NCBI RefSeq assembly: GCF_014190775.1
Contig: NZ_JACHVP010000003.1
Span: 310,001 to 374,000, forward strand
DNA length: 64,000 bases
Reading direction: 5' to 3'
Source: Leifsonia aquatica
GTDB lineage: Bacteria > Actinomycetota > Actinomycetes > Actinomycetales > Microbacteriaceae
The notes beneath the pieces were generated by a model. It saw nothing but the letters and a program-made list of their open reading frames with translations, was not told the DNA's origin and did no database searches. The translations under genes and the position numbers were made by a program. Positions within the stretch are counted from its first letter, which is position 1. Each line of letters opens with the position of its first letter. Below, in pieces: positions 15,191-22,790 of this stretch.

Positions 15191-16564
15191 TCATGCGCGC
15201 CGGGTGCGGGCTTCGTTCCGAGCCGTGCGCACCTGCTTGATCGGTGCGGTCTCGAGCTCCTCGAGATCCAGTTTGGCGGTCTCGCGCGAGCGCCAGGCGG
15301 CGAACGCGGAGATCAGCGAGAAGAGCAGGGTGAAGGCGCCGATGACCAACGGGACGCTCGCGCTGCCGGGAGGAGCGATCGCCGCGAAGACCGCGGGCAG
15401 GAACCCGGTGATGAACAGCGCCAGGTTCTGCGAGACGGCGAAGCCGGTGACCCGGGTGCGGGTCGGGAACAGCTCCTGGAAGTAGCTCGCGAAGGTCGCA
15501 TTCCACAGCTGGTAGAGGATGCCGAAGATCAGGATGGCGAGCACGACCGTCAGCGGCACGTTGTTCGCCTGCACCACGAACAGGTAGGCGAACGACAGCA
15601 CGCCGGCGCTCAGCGGACCCCAGATCATCAGCGGGCGGCGGCCGATCCGATCGGACAGCCTCCCGAAGAACGGGATGAGGATGATCGCGACGATGTTGGC
15701 CACGACCGGGATCCACAGGTACACGGAGGGCGACATCCCGACGCCGTACGAGGGCTGAGTGGCGTAGGCGGTGCCGAACACGACGACGGTGACCCCGATC
15801 ACGTTCGCGAGGCCCATGCACACCGCACGGAAGACCGTGCCGCCGTTCTCGCGGAACAGCTGAGCGACCGGGACGCGCGGCACGCGCTGCTCCTGCTGCT
15901 CACGCTGGAACGACGGGGTCTCCTCGACCCGCGCGCGGATGATGAGGCCGGCGACGATGACCACGACGCTCAGCAGGAACGGCACGCGCCAACCCCACGC
16001 CACGAACTGGTCGTGCGAGAGGAAGGTCGAGAGCGGGATGAAGCTCGCCGAGGCCAGGATGCTGCCCGCCTGCGTGCCCTGGAGGCTGAAGCTGGTGAGG
16101 AAGCCGCGCTTGCCCTCGGGAGCGTGCTCGACGATCATCGCGCTCGCACCGCCGAGCTCGCCGGCGACGGCGAACCCCTGGATCAGGCGCAGCACCACCA
16201 GCAGGATCGGCGCGAGCACGCCGACCTGCGCATAGGTGGGCAGCAGGCCGACCAGCAGGGTGCAGATGCCCATCACCATCATCGCGAAGACGAGGATGCG
16301 CTTGCGGCCGTACTTGTCGCCGAAGTTGCCGAGGACGAACGCCCCGAGCGGGCGGGCGACGTAGCCGACACCGTAGGTGGCGAGGGAGGCGATCAGCGCG
16401 ACCGCGGGACTCTCGCTCGGGAAGAAGATCTGCGGGAAGACCAGGGCGGCGGCCGCGGCGTAGATCGAGAAGTCGTAGTACTCGAGCGCGCTCCCGACCC
16501 AGCCGCTCATGGCCGCGCGGCGCGGCATGCGCCGGGCCTCGAGCGAGGTGACGTCTTCGGACAT
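15191..16564 (-). CDS. MHS-type MFS transporter (metabolite:H+ symporter)
   Basis: A 457-residue, 12-helix major facilitator. The short N-terminus, GSALEYYDFSIYAAAAALVFPQIFFP, GNFGDKYGRKRILV between helices 2 and 3, and RLIQGFAVAGELGGA are typical of the MHS group (shikimate, proline/betaine, dicarboxylate porters). ATG 16564 has an AGGAG site seven bases upstream. Three palindromes upstream (16576, 16605, 16645) look like operators of LacI-type regulators. The downstream Gfo/Idh/MocA-DUF6807 fusion probably processes the substrate, which I cannot name; a polyol, sugar acid or cyclitol would fit. Confidence 0.9.
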   Translation of the reverse strand: MSEDVTSLEARRMPRRAAMSGWVGSALEYYDFSIYAAAAALVFPQIFFPSESPAVALIASLATYGVGYVARPLGAFVLGNFGDKYGRKRILVFAMMVMGICTLLVGLLPTYAQVGVLAPILLVVLRLIQGFAVAGELGGASAMIVEHAPEGKRGFLTSFSLQGTQAGSILASASFIPLSTFLSHDQFVAWGWRVPFLLSVVVIVAGLIIRARVEETPSFQREQQEQRVPRVPVAQLFRENGGTVFRAVCMGLANVIGVTVVVFGTAYATQPSYGVGMSPSVYLWIPVVANIVAIILIPFFGRLSDRIGRRPLMIWGPLSAGVLSFAYLFVVQANNVPLTVVLAILIFGILYQLWNATFASYFQELFPTRTRVTGFAVSQNLALFITGFLPAVFAAIAPPGSASVPLVIGAFTLLFSLISAFAAWRSRETAKLDLEELETAPIKQVRTARNEARTRRA

Positions 16565-16575
16565 CCTTGTCTCCT

Positions 16576-16587
16576 GTCAACGTTGAC
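16576..16587. promoter_or_regulatory. Operator-like palindrome 1 upstream of the MHS transporter
   Basis: GTCAACGTTGAC, a perfect 12-base palindrome, starts 12 bases before the transporter ATG and overlaps the ribosome site region. Confidence 0.55.
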
Positions 16588-16604
16588 GATGTGATGGTAG
16601 ACGC

Positions 16605-16618
16605 GGTAAGCGCTTTCC
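16605..16618. promoter_or_regulatory. Operator-like palindrome 2 (LacI/CcpA-like)
   Basis: GGTAAGCGCTTTCC, near-palindromic around a perfect AAGCGCTT core, resembles LacI-family operators. Confidence 0.55.
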
Positions 16619-16644
16619 AGTTGCTTGTGCACCGATGGTAGGCC

Positions 16645-16656
16645 TGAATCGATTCA
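16645..16656. promoter_or_regulatory. Operator-like palindrome 3
   Basis: TGAATCGATTCA, a perfect 12-base palindrome in the divergent region, also of LacI-family type. Confidence 0.5.
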
Positions 16657-16685
16657 AGGTCAAGCCGAGGCCCACGCTAGGTTTC

Positions 16686-16703
16686 TGCAACCAAGGGGTT
16701 GCG
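16686..16703. promoter_or_regulatory. ArsR-type operator 1
   Basis: TGCAACCAAGGGGTTGCG: arms GCAACC (16687-16692) and GGTTGC (16697-16702) with a four-base spacer. Confidence 0.6.
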
Positions 16704-16718
16704 CTTGTTGCGGGATGG

Positions 16719-16736
16719 TGCAACTATTGGGTTGCA
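16719..16736. promoter_or_regulatory. ArsR-type operator 2
   Basis: TGCAACTATTGGGTTGCA: arms TGCAAC and GTTGCA with a six-base spacer. Its centre is 33 bases (about three helical turns) from operator 1, with a lone GTTGCG half-site between. It sits 39 bases before the SRPBCC start, so a bound repressor would block that promoter. Confidence 0.6.
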
Positions 16737-16774
16737 GGAGGGCGAACCGGCTCTCCCTCAGGGAAGGAGCCGAG

Positions 16775-17263
16775 ATGGCAACCGAGAACCCGGCGGCAGT
16801 CGCCGACACCGAAGAGCTCACCGTCCGCCGCACGATCCGCATCGCCGCACCGCGGGAGAAGGTGTGGGCCGCCGTGACCGAGCCCGCGCACATCTCGCGC
16901 TGGTTCGCGGCGACCGTGCTCGACCCGCAGGGGGACGGCTCGATCACCTTCGAGGGCTACGGGACGGTCCCGCTGCGCGTCGCCGCGATCGACCCGCAGG
17001 ACTCGGTCACGTACCTCTGGAACAACGACGACAACCTCGGCGTGCACCCGGCGGAGGTCGACGAGGCGAGCGCGACGCGGTTCACCTTCACGCTGGCCGA
17101 CGACCAGGACGGCACCCGGCTGACCGTGGTCGAGTCGGGCTTCGGGGCCACCTCCGACCCCGCCGCGAACGTGCAGTCGCACCGGCAGGGCTGGACCGAC
17201 GAGCTCGACAAGCTGGTCGCCCTCCTCGAGGACGGCGTCGAATTGGCCGGCGCGCGCGCGTGA
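16775..17263 (+). CDS. SRPBCC/AHSA1-domain protein
   Basis: A 162-residue START-like (AHSA1) domain protein: VRRTIRIAAPREKVWAAVTEP then HISRWFA at the N-terminus and a C-terminal helix ending the hydrophobic pocket (GWTDELDKLVALLEDG). Members bind hydrophobic ligands or act as cyclase-like enzymes; no function is assigned here. ATG 16775 has an AAGGAG ribosome site. The stop overlaps the GTG of the downstream ArsR gene as GTGA, the standard SRPBCC-ArsR pair in actinobacteria. Two inverted repeats just upstream are probably operators of that ArsR protein. Confidence 0.9.
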   Translation: MATENPAAVADTEELTVRRTIRIAAPREKVWAAVTEPAHISRWFAATVLDPQGDGSITFEGYGTVPLRVAAIDPQDSVTYLWNNDDNLGVHPAEVDEASATRFTFTLADDQDGTRLTVVESGFGATSDPAANVQSHRQGWTDELDKLVALLEDGVELAGARA

Positions 17264-17577
17264 GCGTGCCGACCCTGGTCCCCGTGTTCGCGGCGCTCGG
17301 CGACGACACGCGCTGGAGCATCCTGAGCGCGCTCGCGGAGGGGGAGGCCTCCGCGAGCGCGCTCGAAGCGGTGCTGCCGGTCTCGCGCCAGGCGATCGCC
17401 AAGCACCTGGCCGTGCTGCAGGAGGTCGGGCTCGTCGAGTCCGTCCGTGTCGGCCGCGAGGTGCGGTTCCGGGTGCTCGGCTCGGAGCTCAGCGCCACGG
17501 CCAGACGCCTCGACGCCATCGGCGCGGCCTGGGAGCGCCGCCTCGCCGAGATCAAGCGCATCGCGGAGGAACTGTAG
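17260..17577 (+). CDS. ArsR-family regulator coupled to the SRPBCC gene
   Basis: A 105-residue winged-helix repressor: VFAALGDDTRWSILSALAEG, then VLPVSRQAIAKHLAVLQEVGLVES as the recognition helices and wing. It lacks the cysteine pair of metal-sensing ArsR proteins, so it probably senses something else. GTG at 17260 overlaps the preceding stop (GTGA), showing translational coupling. It most likely binds the paired inverted repeats at 16686 and 16719 and controls its own operon. Confidence 0.92.
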   Translation: MSVPTLVPVFAALGDDTRWSILSALAEGEASASALEAVLPVSRQAIAKHLAVLQEVGLVESVRVGREVRFRVLGSELSATARRLDAIGAAWERRLAEIKRIAEEL

Positions 17578-17630
17578 GCGCGGATGCGATGCCATGCTCC
17601 GGCGTCACCGGTCTCGGGCAGAATGGCGGC

Positions 17631-18488
17631 ATGTCGATGACGAGTGGTGCATTGGTCCTGGCCGGCGGCGGCGTGGCGGGAATCGCGTGGGAGACCGGCG
17701 TGCTGCTGGGGCTCCAGGATGTGGAGCCGGCGCTCGTCGAGAGCATCCTCTCCGCGGAGACGACGTTCATCGGGACGTCGGCGGGCTCGACGGTCGCCGC
17801 ACAGCTGGCGGGCGGGACGGCTCTGAGCGAGCTGTTCGCACATCAGATCGTGGAGGAGACGGCGGAGATCGATCCGCAGGTCGACATGCAGGGCCTCATA
17901 GCGAGCTTCGCCGGCGCGATGACGGACGTCGCCTCTCCGGAGGAGGCGCGACGCCGTATCGGGGCGCTCGCGCTCGGCGCCCGGACCGTGCCTCCGGAGG
18001 CCCGGCTCGCCGCCGTCGACGCGCGACTCCCCGTGAAGACGTGGGGCGAACATCCGCTCCTGATCCCCGCCGTCGACACGGCGACGGGCGACCTCCGGGT
18101 CTTCGACCGCGACTCCGGCGTCGGCCTCGTGGATGCGGTCGCCGCGAGCTGCGCCGTGCCGGGAGTGTGGCCACCGGTCGCGATCGACGGGACGCTCTAC
18201 ATGGATGGCGGGACGCGCACCTCGGCGAACGCCGATCTGGCCGCCGGCGCAGACCGCGTCCTGATCCTCGTGCCCGGGCCGGAGGAGTCGCCGATGGGCG
18301 CCGCCCTCCCCGCGGCGGAGCTGGCCGCGCTCGAGCCGGCACGCGTGCGCGCGATCTTCGCCGACGACGCGTCGCTGGCGGCGATCGGCGTCAACCCGTT
18401 GGACCCGTCCACCCGGCCGGCGTCCGCGAGAGCCGGGCGGGAGCTCGGCCGGCGCGTGGCGTCGCAGGTCGCCGCGTTCTGGGGCTGA
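17631..18488 (+). CDS. Patatin-like phospholipase/acylhydrolase
   Basis: A 285-residue patatin-domain protein of the RssA/YchK type. The oxyanion glycine run AGGGVAGIAWETG (11-23), the nucleophile elbow G48-T-S50-A-G with Ser50, and the catalytic Asp192 in DGG are all present, so the Ser-Asp dyad is intact. The protein has no signal peptide and should be cytoplasmic. ATG 17631 is chosen; CAGAAT lies six bases before it. It may hydrolyse lipids or acyl esters; the substrate is unknown. It lies 53 bases after the ArsR gene but probably has its own promoter. Confidence 0.88.
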   Translation: MSMTSGALVLAGGGVAGIAWETGVLLGLQDVEPALVESILSAETTFIGTSAGSTVAAQLAGGTALSELFAHQIVEETAEIDPQVDMQGLIASFAGAMTDVASPEEARRRIGALALGARTVPPEARLAAVDARLPVKTWGEHPLLIPAVDTATGDLRVFDRDSGVGLVDAVAASCAVPGVWPPVAIDGTLYMDGGTRTSANADLAAGADRVLILVPGPEESPMGAALPAAELAALEPARVRAIFADDASLAAIGVNPLDPSTRPASARAGRELGRRVASQVAAFWG

Positions 18489-18495
18489 GCGGCGA

Positions 18496-18795
18496 TTAGC
18501 TGACGGACGCCGTCCGGACCCTGACCTCGCGCTCCATGCGCTTCTCGTGCCGCTGCCGGCCCTTCACCGCCTCCGCCTCCCGACTCTTCGGCGGGGCGTT
18601 GGTGACGAGCTGGTCGAGCATCCGGCGGGTGGCCCGGGCGATCTCGTCGATCGCCTCGTCGAAGGCCGGGGTGTTCGCGCGCGACGGATGTGTGGACCCG
18701 CTCACCTTGCGGACGAACTGGAGGGCGGCCTCCCGCACCTCGTCGTCGGTCGTGGGCGGCTCGAAGTTATGAAGGCAGCGGATGTTGCGGCACAT
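18496..18795 (-). CDS. DUF2277-family protein
   Basis: A 99-residue protein opening MCRNIRCLHNFEPPTTDDEV, the DUF2277 signature with two early cysteines and a histidine; the rest is helical and charged, with ALQFVRKVSG and IDEIARATRRMLDQL. Function unknown; the conserved Cys-His end suggests metal binding, but this is inference. TATCGT stands exactly six bases before the ATG, so the mRNA is probably leaderless. It is convergent with the patatin gene. Confidence 0.85.
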   Translation of the reverse strand: MCRNIRCLHNFEPPTTDDEVREAALQFVRKVSGSTHPSRANTPAFDEAIDEIARATRRMLDQLVTNAPPKSREAEAVKGRQRHEKRMEREVRVRTASVS

Positions 18796-18839
18796 GCGCC
18801 GACGATAGTCCCGTTCGCGTCGCGGCGCAGCCCTCGCGC

Positions 18840-19565
18840 TCAGCCGTCGGATGACTCCAGCGCACTGCGCACCAGCAGCTCGCGCATGACTGTGAACGCC
18901 TCGTCGGCGTTGCGGGTCTGGATGGCGGTCGCGACGGCACCGTGCAGCGAGAGTGCTGTGGGGTGAGGATGCTGCGGGCCGAGCCCGTGGGCCAGCCAGC
19001 CGTGGAGGATCTCGCTCACGAGGGACTCGAGCTGGCGGAACATCGGATTGCCCGAGCAGGCCAGCACGAGCGAGTGGAACTGCACGTCGAGCTCGAGGAA
19101 CGCCTCGCGGTCGCCCTCCTCGCTCGCGGCCCACATGCGCCCGGCGATGCCGACGAGTTCCGCGGCCTCCTGAGCAGTCGCGCGGGTGGCGGCGAGGCGC
19201 GCGGCCTCGGGCTCGATCGCGATGCGGAGCTCGGTGAGCGCGTCGATCTGCTCGGCGCGGTCGGGGGACTCCATGCGCCAGCGGATGACGCGCGGGTCGA
19301 GGAGGTTCCACTCCTCGGAGCCGAGCACGACGACACCGACGCGGCGCCGGGAGATGACGAGGCGCATGGCCTCCAGCACCCGGATGGTCTCACGGCCGAC
19401 CGAGCGGGAGACCTCGTACTTGCGCTCGATCTCCTCCAGCGTGATGACCGTGCCCGCGGGCATGCGGCCCGAGCAGATGTCGGCTCCCAGCTGATCGAGC
19501 ACCTGACCGTGCAGGCCCGGGAGGGACTGCTGGTAGTGCGCTGTACGCGGCGTGGGAGACGGCAT
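18840..19565 (-). CDS. GntR-family (FadR/FCD-type) regulator
   Basis: A 241-residue regulator with an N-terminal winged helix (about 18-88, including LEEIERKYEVSRSVGRETIRVLEAMRLV) and an all-helical FCD sensor domain (about 100-235). Histidines in LDVQFHSLVLACSGNP and HPTALSLHGAVATAI are probably the metal ligands of the FCD pocket. Many FCD regulators sense sugar acids such as gluconate or galactonate, which fits the adjacent gluconokinase/LacZ cluster. It lies 39 bases after the SDR gene on the same strand but has its own TAGGTT -10 six bases before the ATG, so it may be made both from the operon and as a leaderless message. Confidence 0.9.
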   Translation of the reverse strand: MPSPTPRTAHYQQSLPGLHGQVLDQLGADICSGRMPAGTVITLEEIERKYEVSRSVGRETIRVLEAMRLVISRRRVGVVVLGSEEWNLLDPRVIRWRMESPDRAEQIDALTELRIAIEPEAARLAATRATAQEAAELVGIAGRMWAASEEGDREAFLELDVQFHSLVLACSGNPMFRQLESLVSEILHGWLAHGLGPQHPHPTALSLHGAVATAIQTRNADEAFTVMRELLVRSALESSDG

Positions 19566-19604
19566 GTCGGGAACCTATCACGTGGGGGAGGGGCGGGCGC
19601 CTGC

Positions 19605-20399
19605 TCAGAGCAGGCCGGCCCGCTCGTACGCCTTGGCCGGGATCTGGGTGGCGAATTTGCCGCCGCTGACGTCGATCAGCGTGCCGGTGATGTACCGCGC
19701 GGCGTCGCTGGCGAGGAAGAGCACGAGGTCGGCGACCTCGGCCGCATCCCCCCAGCGCCGCAGGGTCAGTGTGTCGAGCAGGCGCGACTGCGCGTCGGCC
19801 GGCAGCTCGGCGAAACCGTTCATCCCGGTGGGGATCATGCCGGGCGCGTACGCGTTGACCGTGACGTCCCACGGGCCGAGCTCCCCGGCGAGGACGCGGG
19901 TGAACTGCACGACCGCCGCCTTCGACGCCGCGTAGGCGGCGCTGCCGACGCTCGGGACGATGGCGGCGAACGACGCCGCGTTGATGACCCGGCCGTGGGC
20001 GCTCTCCTTGAGGTAGGGGATGGCGGCCTGGCAGACGCGGAAGACGCCGGTGACGTTGACGTCGAGGCAGCGTGAGAACGCGGTGTCGCTCAGCTCTTCG
20101 ACAGTGCCGTCGACGTTGATGCCGGCGTTGTTGACCACGACGTCGATACCGCCGAACTCATCGGCGACCTGCCGCAGCGCGCGCTCGACGGAGGCGGAGT
20201 CGGTCACGTCGCAGGCGAACGCACTGGCGCGCCCTCCGGCGGACTCGACACCCTCGACGAACTCCCGCGCCCCGTCGAGCACGACGTCGAGTACGGCGAC
20301 GGTCGCGCCGGCGTCGCTGAAGCTCTGCGCGATCGTGCGGCCGATGCCGCGGCCGGCGCCCGTGACGACGACCACGCGGCCGTTCAGTCCCCAGTCCAT
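19605..20399 (-). CDS. SDR-family dehydrogenase
   Basis: A 264-residue short-chain dehydrogenase. Cofactor motif TGAGRGIG (12-19), VVNNAGIN, catalytic serine in NAASFAAIV and YAASK with the catalytic Tyr and Lys are present, as is the C-terminal GTLIDVSGG. ATG 20399 has a GGGAGGAA ribosome site. It is probably a sugar, polyol or sugar-acid dehydrogenase of the cluster; whether it oxidises galactose, gluconate or something else cannot be told. It is divergent from a second SDR gene, the first of the importer side, and precedes the GntR gene. Confidence 0.92.
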   Translation of the reverse strand: MDWGLNGRVVVVTGAGRGIGRTIAQSFSDAGATVAVLDVVLDGAREFVEGVESAGGRASAFACDVTDSASVERALRQVADEFGGIDVVVNNAGINVDGTVEELSDTAFSRCLDVNVTGVFRVCQAAIPYLKESAHGRVINAASFAAIVPSVGSAAYAASKAAVVQFTRVLAGELGPWDVTVNAYAPGMIPTGMNGFAELPADAQSRLLDTLTLRRWGDAAEVADLVLFLASDAARYITGTLIDVSGGKFATQIPAKAYERAGLL

Positions 20400-20425
20400 A
20401 ACTGTTCCTCCCGAAAGTCTTTTAC

Positions 20426-20456
20426 GCATACTATTACAGCGCGAAGCACCTATTAA
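20426..20456 (-). promoter_or_regulatory. Promoter of the SDR-GntR unit with candidate GntR site
   Basis: On the minus strand, TTAATA (20451-20456) and TAGTAT (20428-20433) are separated by exactly 17 bases, a good -35/-10 pair about 22 bases before the leader end. The -10 overlaps GCATACTATTA (20426-20436), which recurs as GCATACGTATTA at 21235, so a regulator bound there would block this promoter. Confidence 0.55.
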
Positions 20457-20496
20457 GATGCTTTTTACATCGTGCGTGGACAAGGGAGGTTCACTG

Positions 20497-21222
20497 GTGA
20501 GCGATTCGCCGGTCATCTGGATCACGGGCGGCGGCAGCGGCATGGGCCGCGCCTCCGCCATCGCTGCGGCCGAGTCGGGCTGGCGGGTGGCCGTCAGCGG
20601 GCGCAGGCCCGACGCAGTGGAGGCGACCGTCGTGGCCGTCCGCGACGCAGGGGGAGAAGCGCTCGCCGTCCCGGTCGACGTCACCGATCCGGCCGCGCTC
20701 CGCGACGCGCACGCGGCCATCGAGCAGACCTGGGGCCCGGTCGCCGGGCTGGTGCTCGCGGCCGGGCTCAATGCGCCGCACCGCGCTTGGGCTGACCAGT
20801 CGGCCGACGAGTTCGCGGCGATCGTGGACACCAACCTCGTCAGCGTCGCCCGCATCGTCGACCTCGTCCTGCCCGGGATGCGCGCGGCCGCGGCCGGGAA
20901 CATCGTCGTGGTCTCCTCGCGCTCGGCCTGGCGGTTCTCGCCCGGCGCCGGAGTCGCCTACATGTCCAGCAAGGCGGCCCTCGCGACGCTCGTCGCCTCC
21001 CTCAACGACCAGGAGAACGGCAACGGCGTCAAGGCCTGCCACCTGTGCCCGGGCGACGTGGACACGGACTTCCTCGCCCTGCGCCCGACGGTTCCGGATG
21101 CGGACCAGCGGTCCACGATGCTGAGCGCCGACGACATCGCCCGCGCGGTCCGGTTCGTGCTCGACAGCCCGCACCACGTGCGCATCGACGAGCTCGTCAT
21201 CACTCCACTCGGCCAGAACTGA
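20497..21222 (+). CDS. Second SDR-family dehydrogenase of the cluster
   Basis: A 241-residue short-chain dehydrogenase: TGGGSGMG cofactor motif (10-17), catalytic Ser in VVSSRSAWR, and YMSSK with Tyr and Lys. The start is GTG at 20497, preceded by GGGAGG eight bases upstream; the upstream in-frame ATG at 20458 lacks a ribosome site and lies in the promoter region. It is divergent from the first SDR gene. It lies 161 bases before the binding-protein gene, so may be transcribed apart from the importer. Probably acts on the imported carbohydrate or a product. Confidence 0.9.
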   Translation: MSDSPVIWITGGGSGMGRASAIAAAESGWRVAVSGRRPDAVEATVVAVRDAGGEALAVPVDVTDPAALRDAHAAIEQTWGPVAGLVLAAGLNAPHRAWADQSADEFAAIVDTNLVSVARIVDLVLPGMRAAAAGNIVVVSSRSAWRFSPGAGVAYMSSKAALATLVASLNDQENGNGVKACHLCPGDVDTDFLALRPTVPDADQRSTMLSADDIARAVRFVLDSPHHVRIDELVITPLGQN

Positions 21223-21234
21223 CCGTCCGATAAA

Positions 21235-21256
21235 GCATACGTATTAACCGAATGCT
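21235..21256. promoter_or_regulatory. Candidate GntR operator upstream of the importer operon
   Basis: GCATACGTATTAA (21235-21247) contains the palindrome ATACGTAT and repeats the element at 20426. It is framed by AGCAT (21234-21238) and ATGCT (21252-21256). The leader to the binding-protein start is about 110 bases long; the exact promoter is unclear. Confidence 0.45.
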
Positions 21257-21383
21257 GTGTTATCGTATCCCCACGCCCGGTCAGTGACGACGCGACCGAA
21301 GCGTCCGCGACCAGGCGAAAGGACTCCCGGCGCGGTTCCTCGCGACGACTCGTAGACGAGCCGTCCACAGCGGAAGGAAACCC

Positions 21384-22724
21384 ATGTCTCTGAAACGCCG
21401 CTCCGCCGCGCTCGCCGCGGCCGCAGCGCTCGCGCTCATCCTCACCGGCTGCGCCGGTGGGACGACCGGGGGCGCGAAGTCCTCCTCCGGCCCGAGCGCG
21501 GACGAGATCGAGAAGGCGCTCTCCACCCCGACGACCATCGACTTCTGGTCGTGGGTGCCCGACATCCAGAACGAGATCGACGCGTTCCAGAAGGAGCACC
21601 CGGCGATCACGGTCAAGCTGCAGAACCAGGGCGGCGCCACGGCGCAGTACCAGAAGCTGCGCGCGGCCATCAAGTCGGGCGACGTGCCGGACGTGGCCCA
21701 GATCGAGTACTCGTTTCTGCCGTCGTTCACGATCACCAAGAGCATCCTCGACCTCGGCGCCTACGGTTACGGCGACTACAAGAAGGACTACTCGCCGAGC
21801 GCCTGGGCGCAGGTCTCCAGCGGCGACGCGGTCTGGGGCCTGCCGCAGGACCTCGGCCCGACCGGTCTGCTCTACCGCACCGACCTGCTCGAGAAGGCGG
21901 GTGTGCAGCCGCCCACGACGTGGGACGAGTTCGCGGCCGCGGCCAAGACGGTCAAGGAGAAGACGGGGTCGTACATCACCGACCTGCCGGGCAACAGCTT
22001 CTCGCCCCTCCTGGCTCTGCTCTGGCAGGCGGGCGCCAAGCCCTTCGGCTACGACGGCGACAAGACGGTGACCATCGACTTCGACAGCGCCGAGGTGAAG
22101 AAGGTCGTCGGCTACTGGGACGACCTGATCAAGCAGGACCTGATCGCCACCGAGCCGCAGCTCGACGACAACTGGTACCAGCGGATGTCGCGCGGCGACT
22201 ACGCGACCTGGCTGGCCGCCGCCTGGGGTCCGGTGTTCCTGCAGGGGACCGCCGCGAACACGAGCGGCCTCTGGCGGGCCGCCCCGCTCCCGCAGTGGGA
22301 TGCCGCATCCCCCGCCTCCGGCAATCAGGGCGGATCGGCGGACGTCGTGCTCGCGGACAGCAAGCACCCGATCGTCGCGGCCGAGTTCGTGAAGTTCCTC
22401 AACCACGACGAGGCATCCACCACGAAGCTCGCCACCGAGCAGTTCCTCTTCCCGTCGCTCGTCGCGACGCAGAAGGAGTCGGCGTTCCGCGACCAGAAGT
22501 CCGACTTCTACGGCGGCCAGGCGGTCAACGACGTGTTCGTCGACATCGCCGGCACCGTGCCGTCGGACTGGCAGTGGCTGCCGTTCAACGACTACGCCAG
22601 CTCGAGCTTCAAGGAGACGCTGGGCGCCGCGATCACGGAGCGCAGCGACCTCTTCACCGCCCTGGACGAGTGGAAGAGCCAGCTCGTCGACTATGCGAAG
22701 CAGCAGGGCTTCACCGTCAAGTAG
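21384..22724 (+). CDS. ABC transporter sugar-binding lipoprotein (first cluster)
   Basis: A 446-residue extracellular solute-binding protein of family 1. The signal sequence MSLKRRSAALAAAAALALIL leads to a lipobox LTGC, with the lipid-modified C23. The mature part has family motifs (IEYSFLPSFT, GLPQDLGPTGLLYRTDLLEKAG, PTTWDEF). ATG 21384 has an AAGGAAA site. It delivers an oligosaccharide or glycoside to the two permeases that follow. A strong GC-rich hairpin between this gene and the first permease probably sets a higher level for the binding protein. Confidence 0.93.
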   Translation: MSLKRRSAALAAAAALALILTGCAGGTTGGAKSSSGPSADEIEKALSTPTTIDFWSWVPDIQNEIDAFQKEHPAITVKLQNQGGATAQYQKLRAAIKSGDVPDVAQIEYSFLPSFTITKSILDLGAYGYGDYKKDYSPSAWAQVSSGDAVWGLPQDLGPTGLLYRTDLLEKAGVQPPTTWDEFAAAAKTVKEKTGSYITDLPGNSFSPLLALLWQAGAKPFGYDGDKTVTIDFDSAEVKKVVGYWDDLIKQDLIATEPQLDDNWYQRMSRGDYATWLAAAWGPVFLQGTAANTSGLWRAAPLPQWDAASPASGNQGGSADVVLADSKHPIVAAEFVKFLNHDEASTTKLATEQFLFPSLVATQKESAFRDQKSDFYGGQAVNDVFVDIAGTVPSDWQWLPFNDYASSSFKETLGAAITERSDLFTALDEWKSQLVDYAKQQGFTVK

Positions 22725-22732
22725 CACCCCGG

Positions 22733-22766
22733 GTGCGGGGCGGGCGACCTCCCGCCCGCCCCGCAC
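22733..22766 (+). terminator. Intercistronic hairpin after the binding-protein gene
   Basis: A perfect 14-base stem (22733-22746 with 22753-22766), all GC-rich, six-base loop, in the 66-base gap between binding protein and permease. With no T run, it is more likely a partial attenuator or mRNA-stabilising structure than a full terminator. Confidence 0.55.
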
Positions 22767-22790
22767 TCCCGGCCCCGGAATGGACCCCCG

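Noticed and set aside
16699-17259. A long frame leading into the ArsR gene from upstream
   Set aside because: It is the +1 shadow of the SRPBCC gene; the true ArsR start is the GTG overlapping that gene's stop.
20458-20496. ATG at 20458 as start of the second SDR
   Set aside because: No ribosome site and it lies in the promoter; GTG 20497 has GGGAGG at the right distance and matches the family N-terminus.
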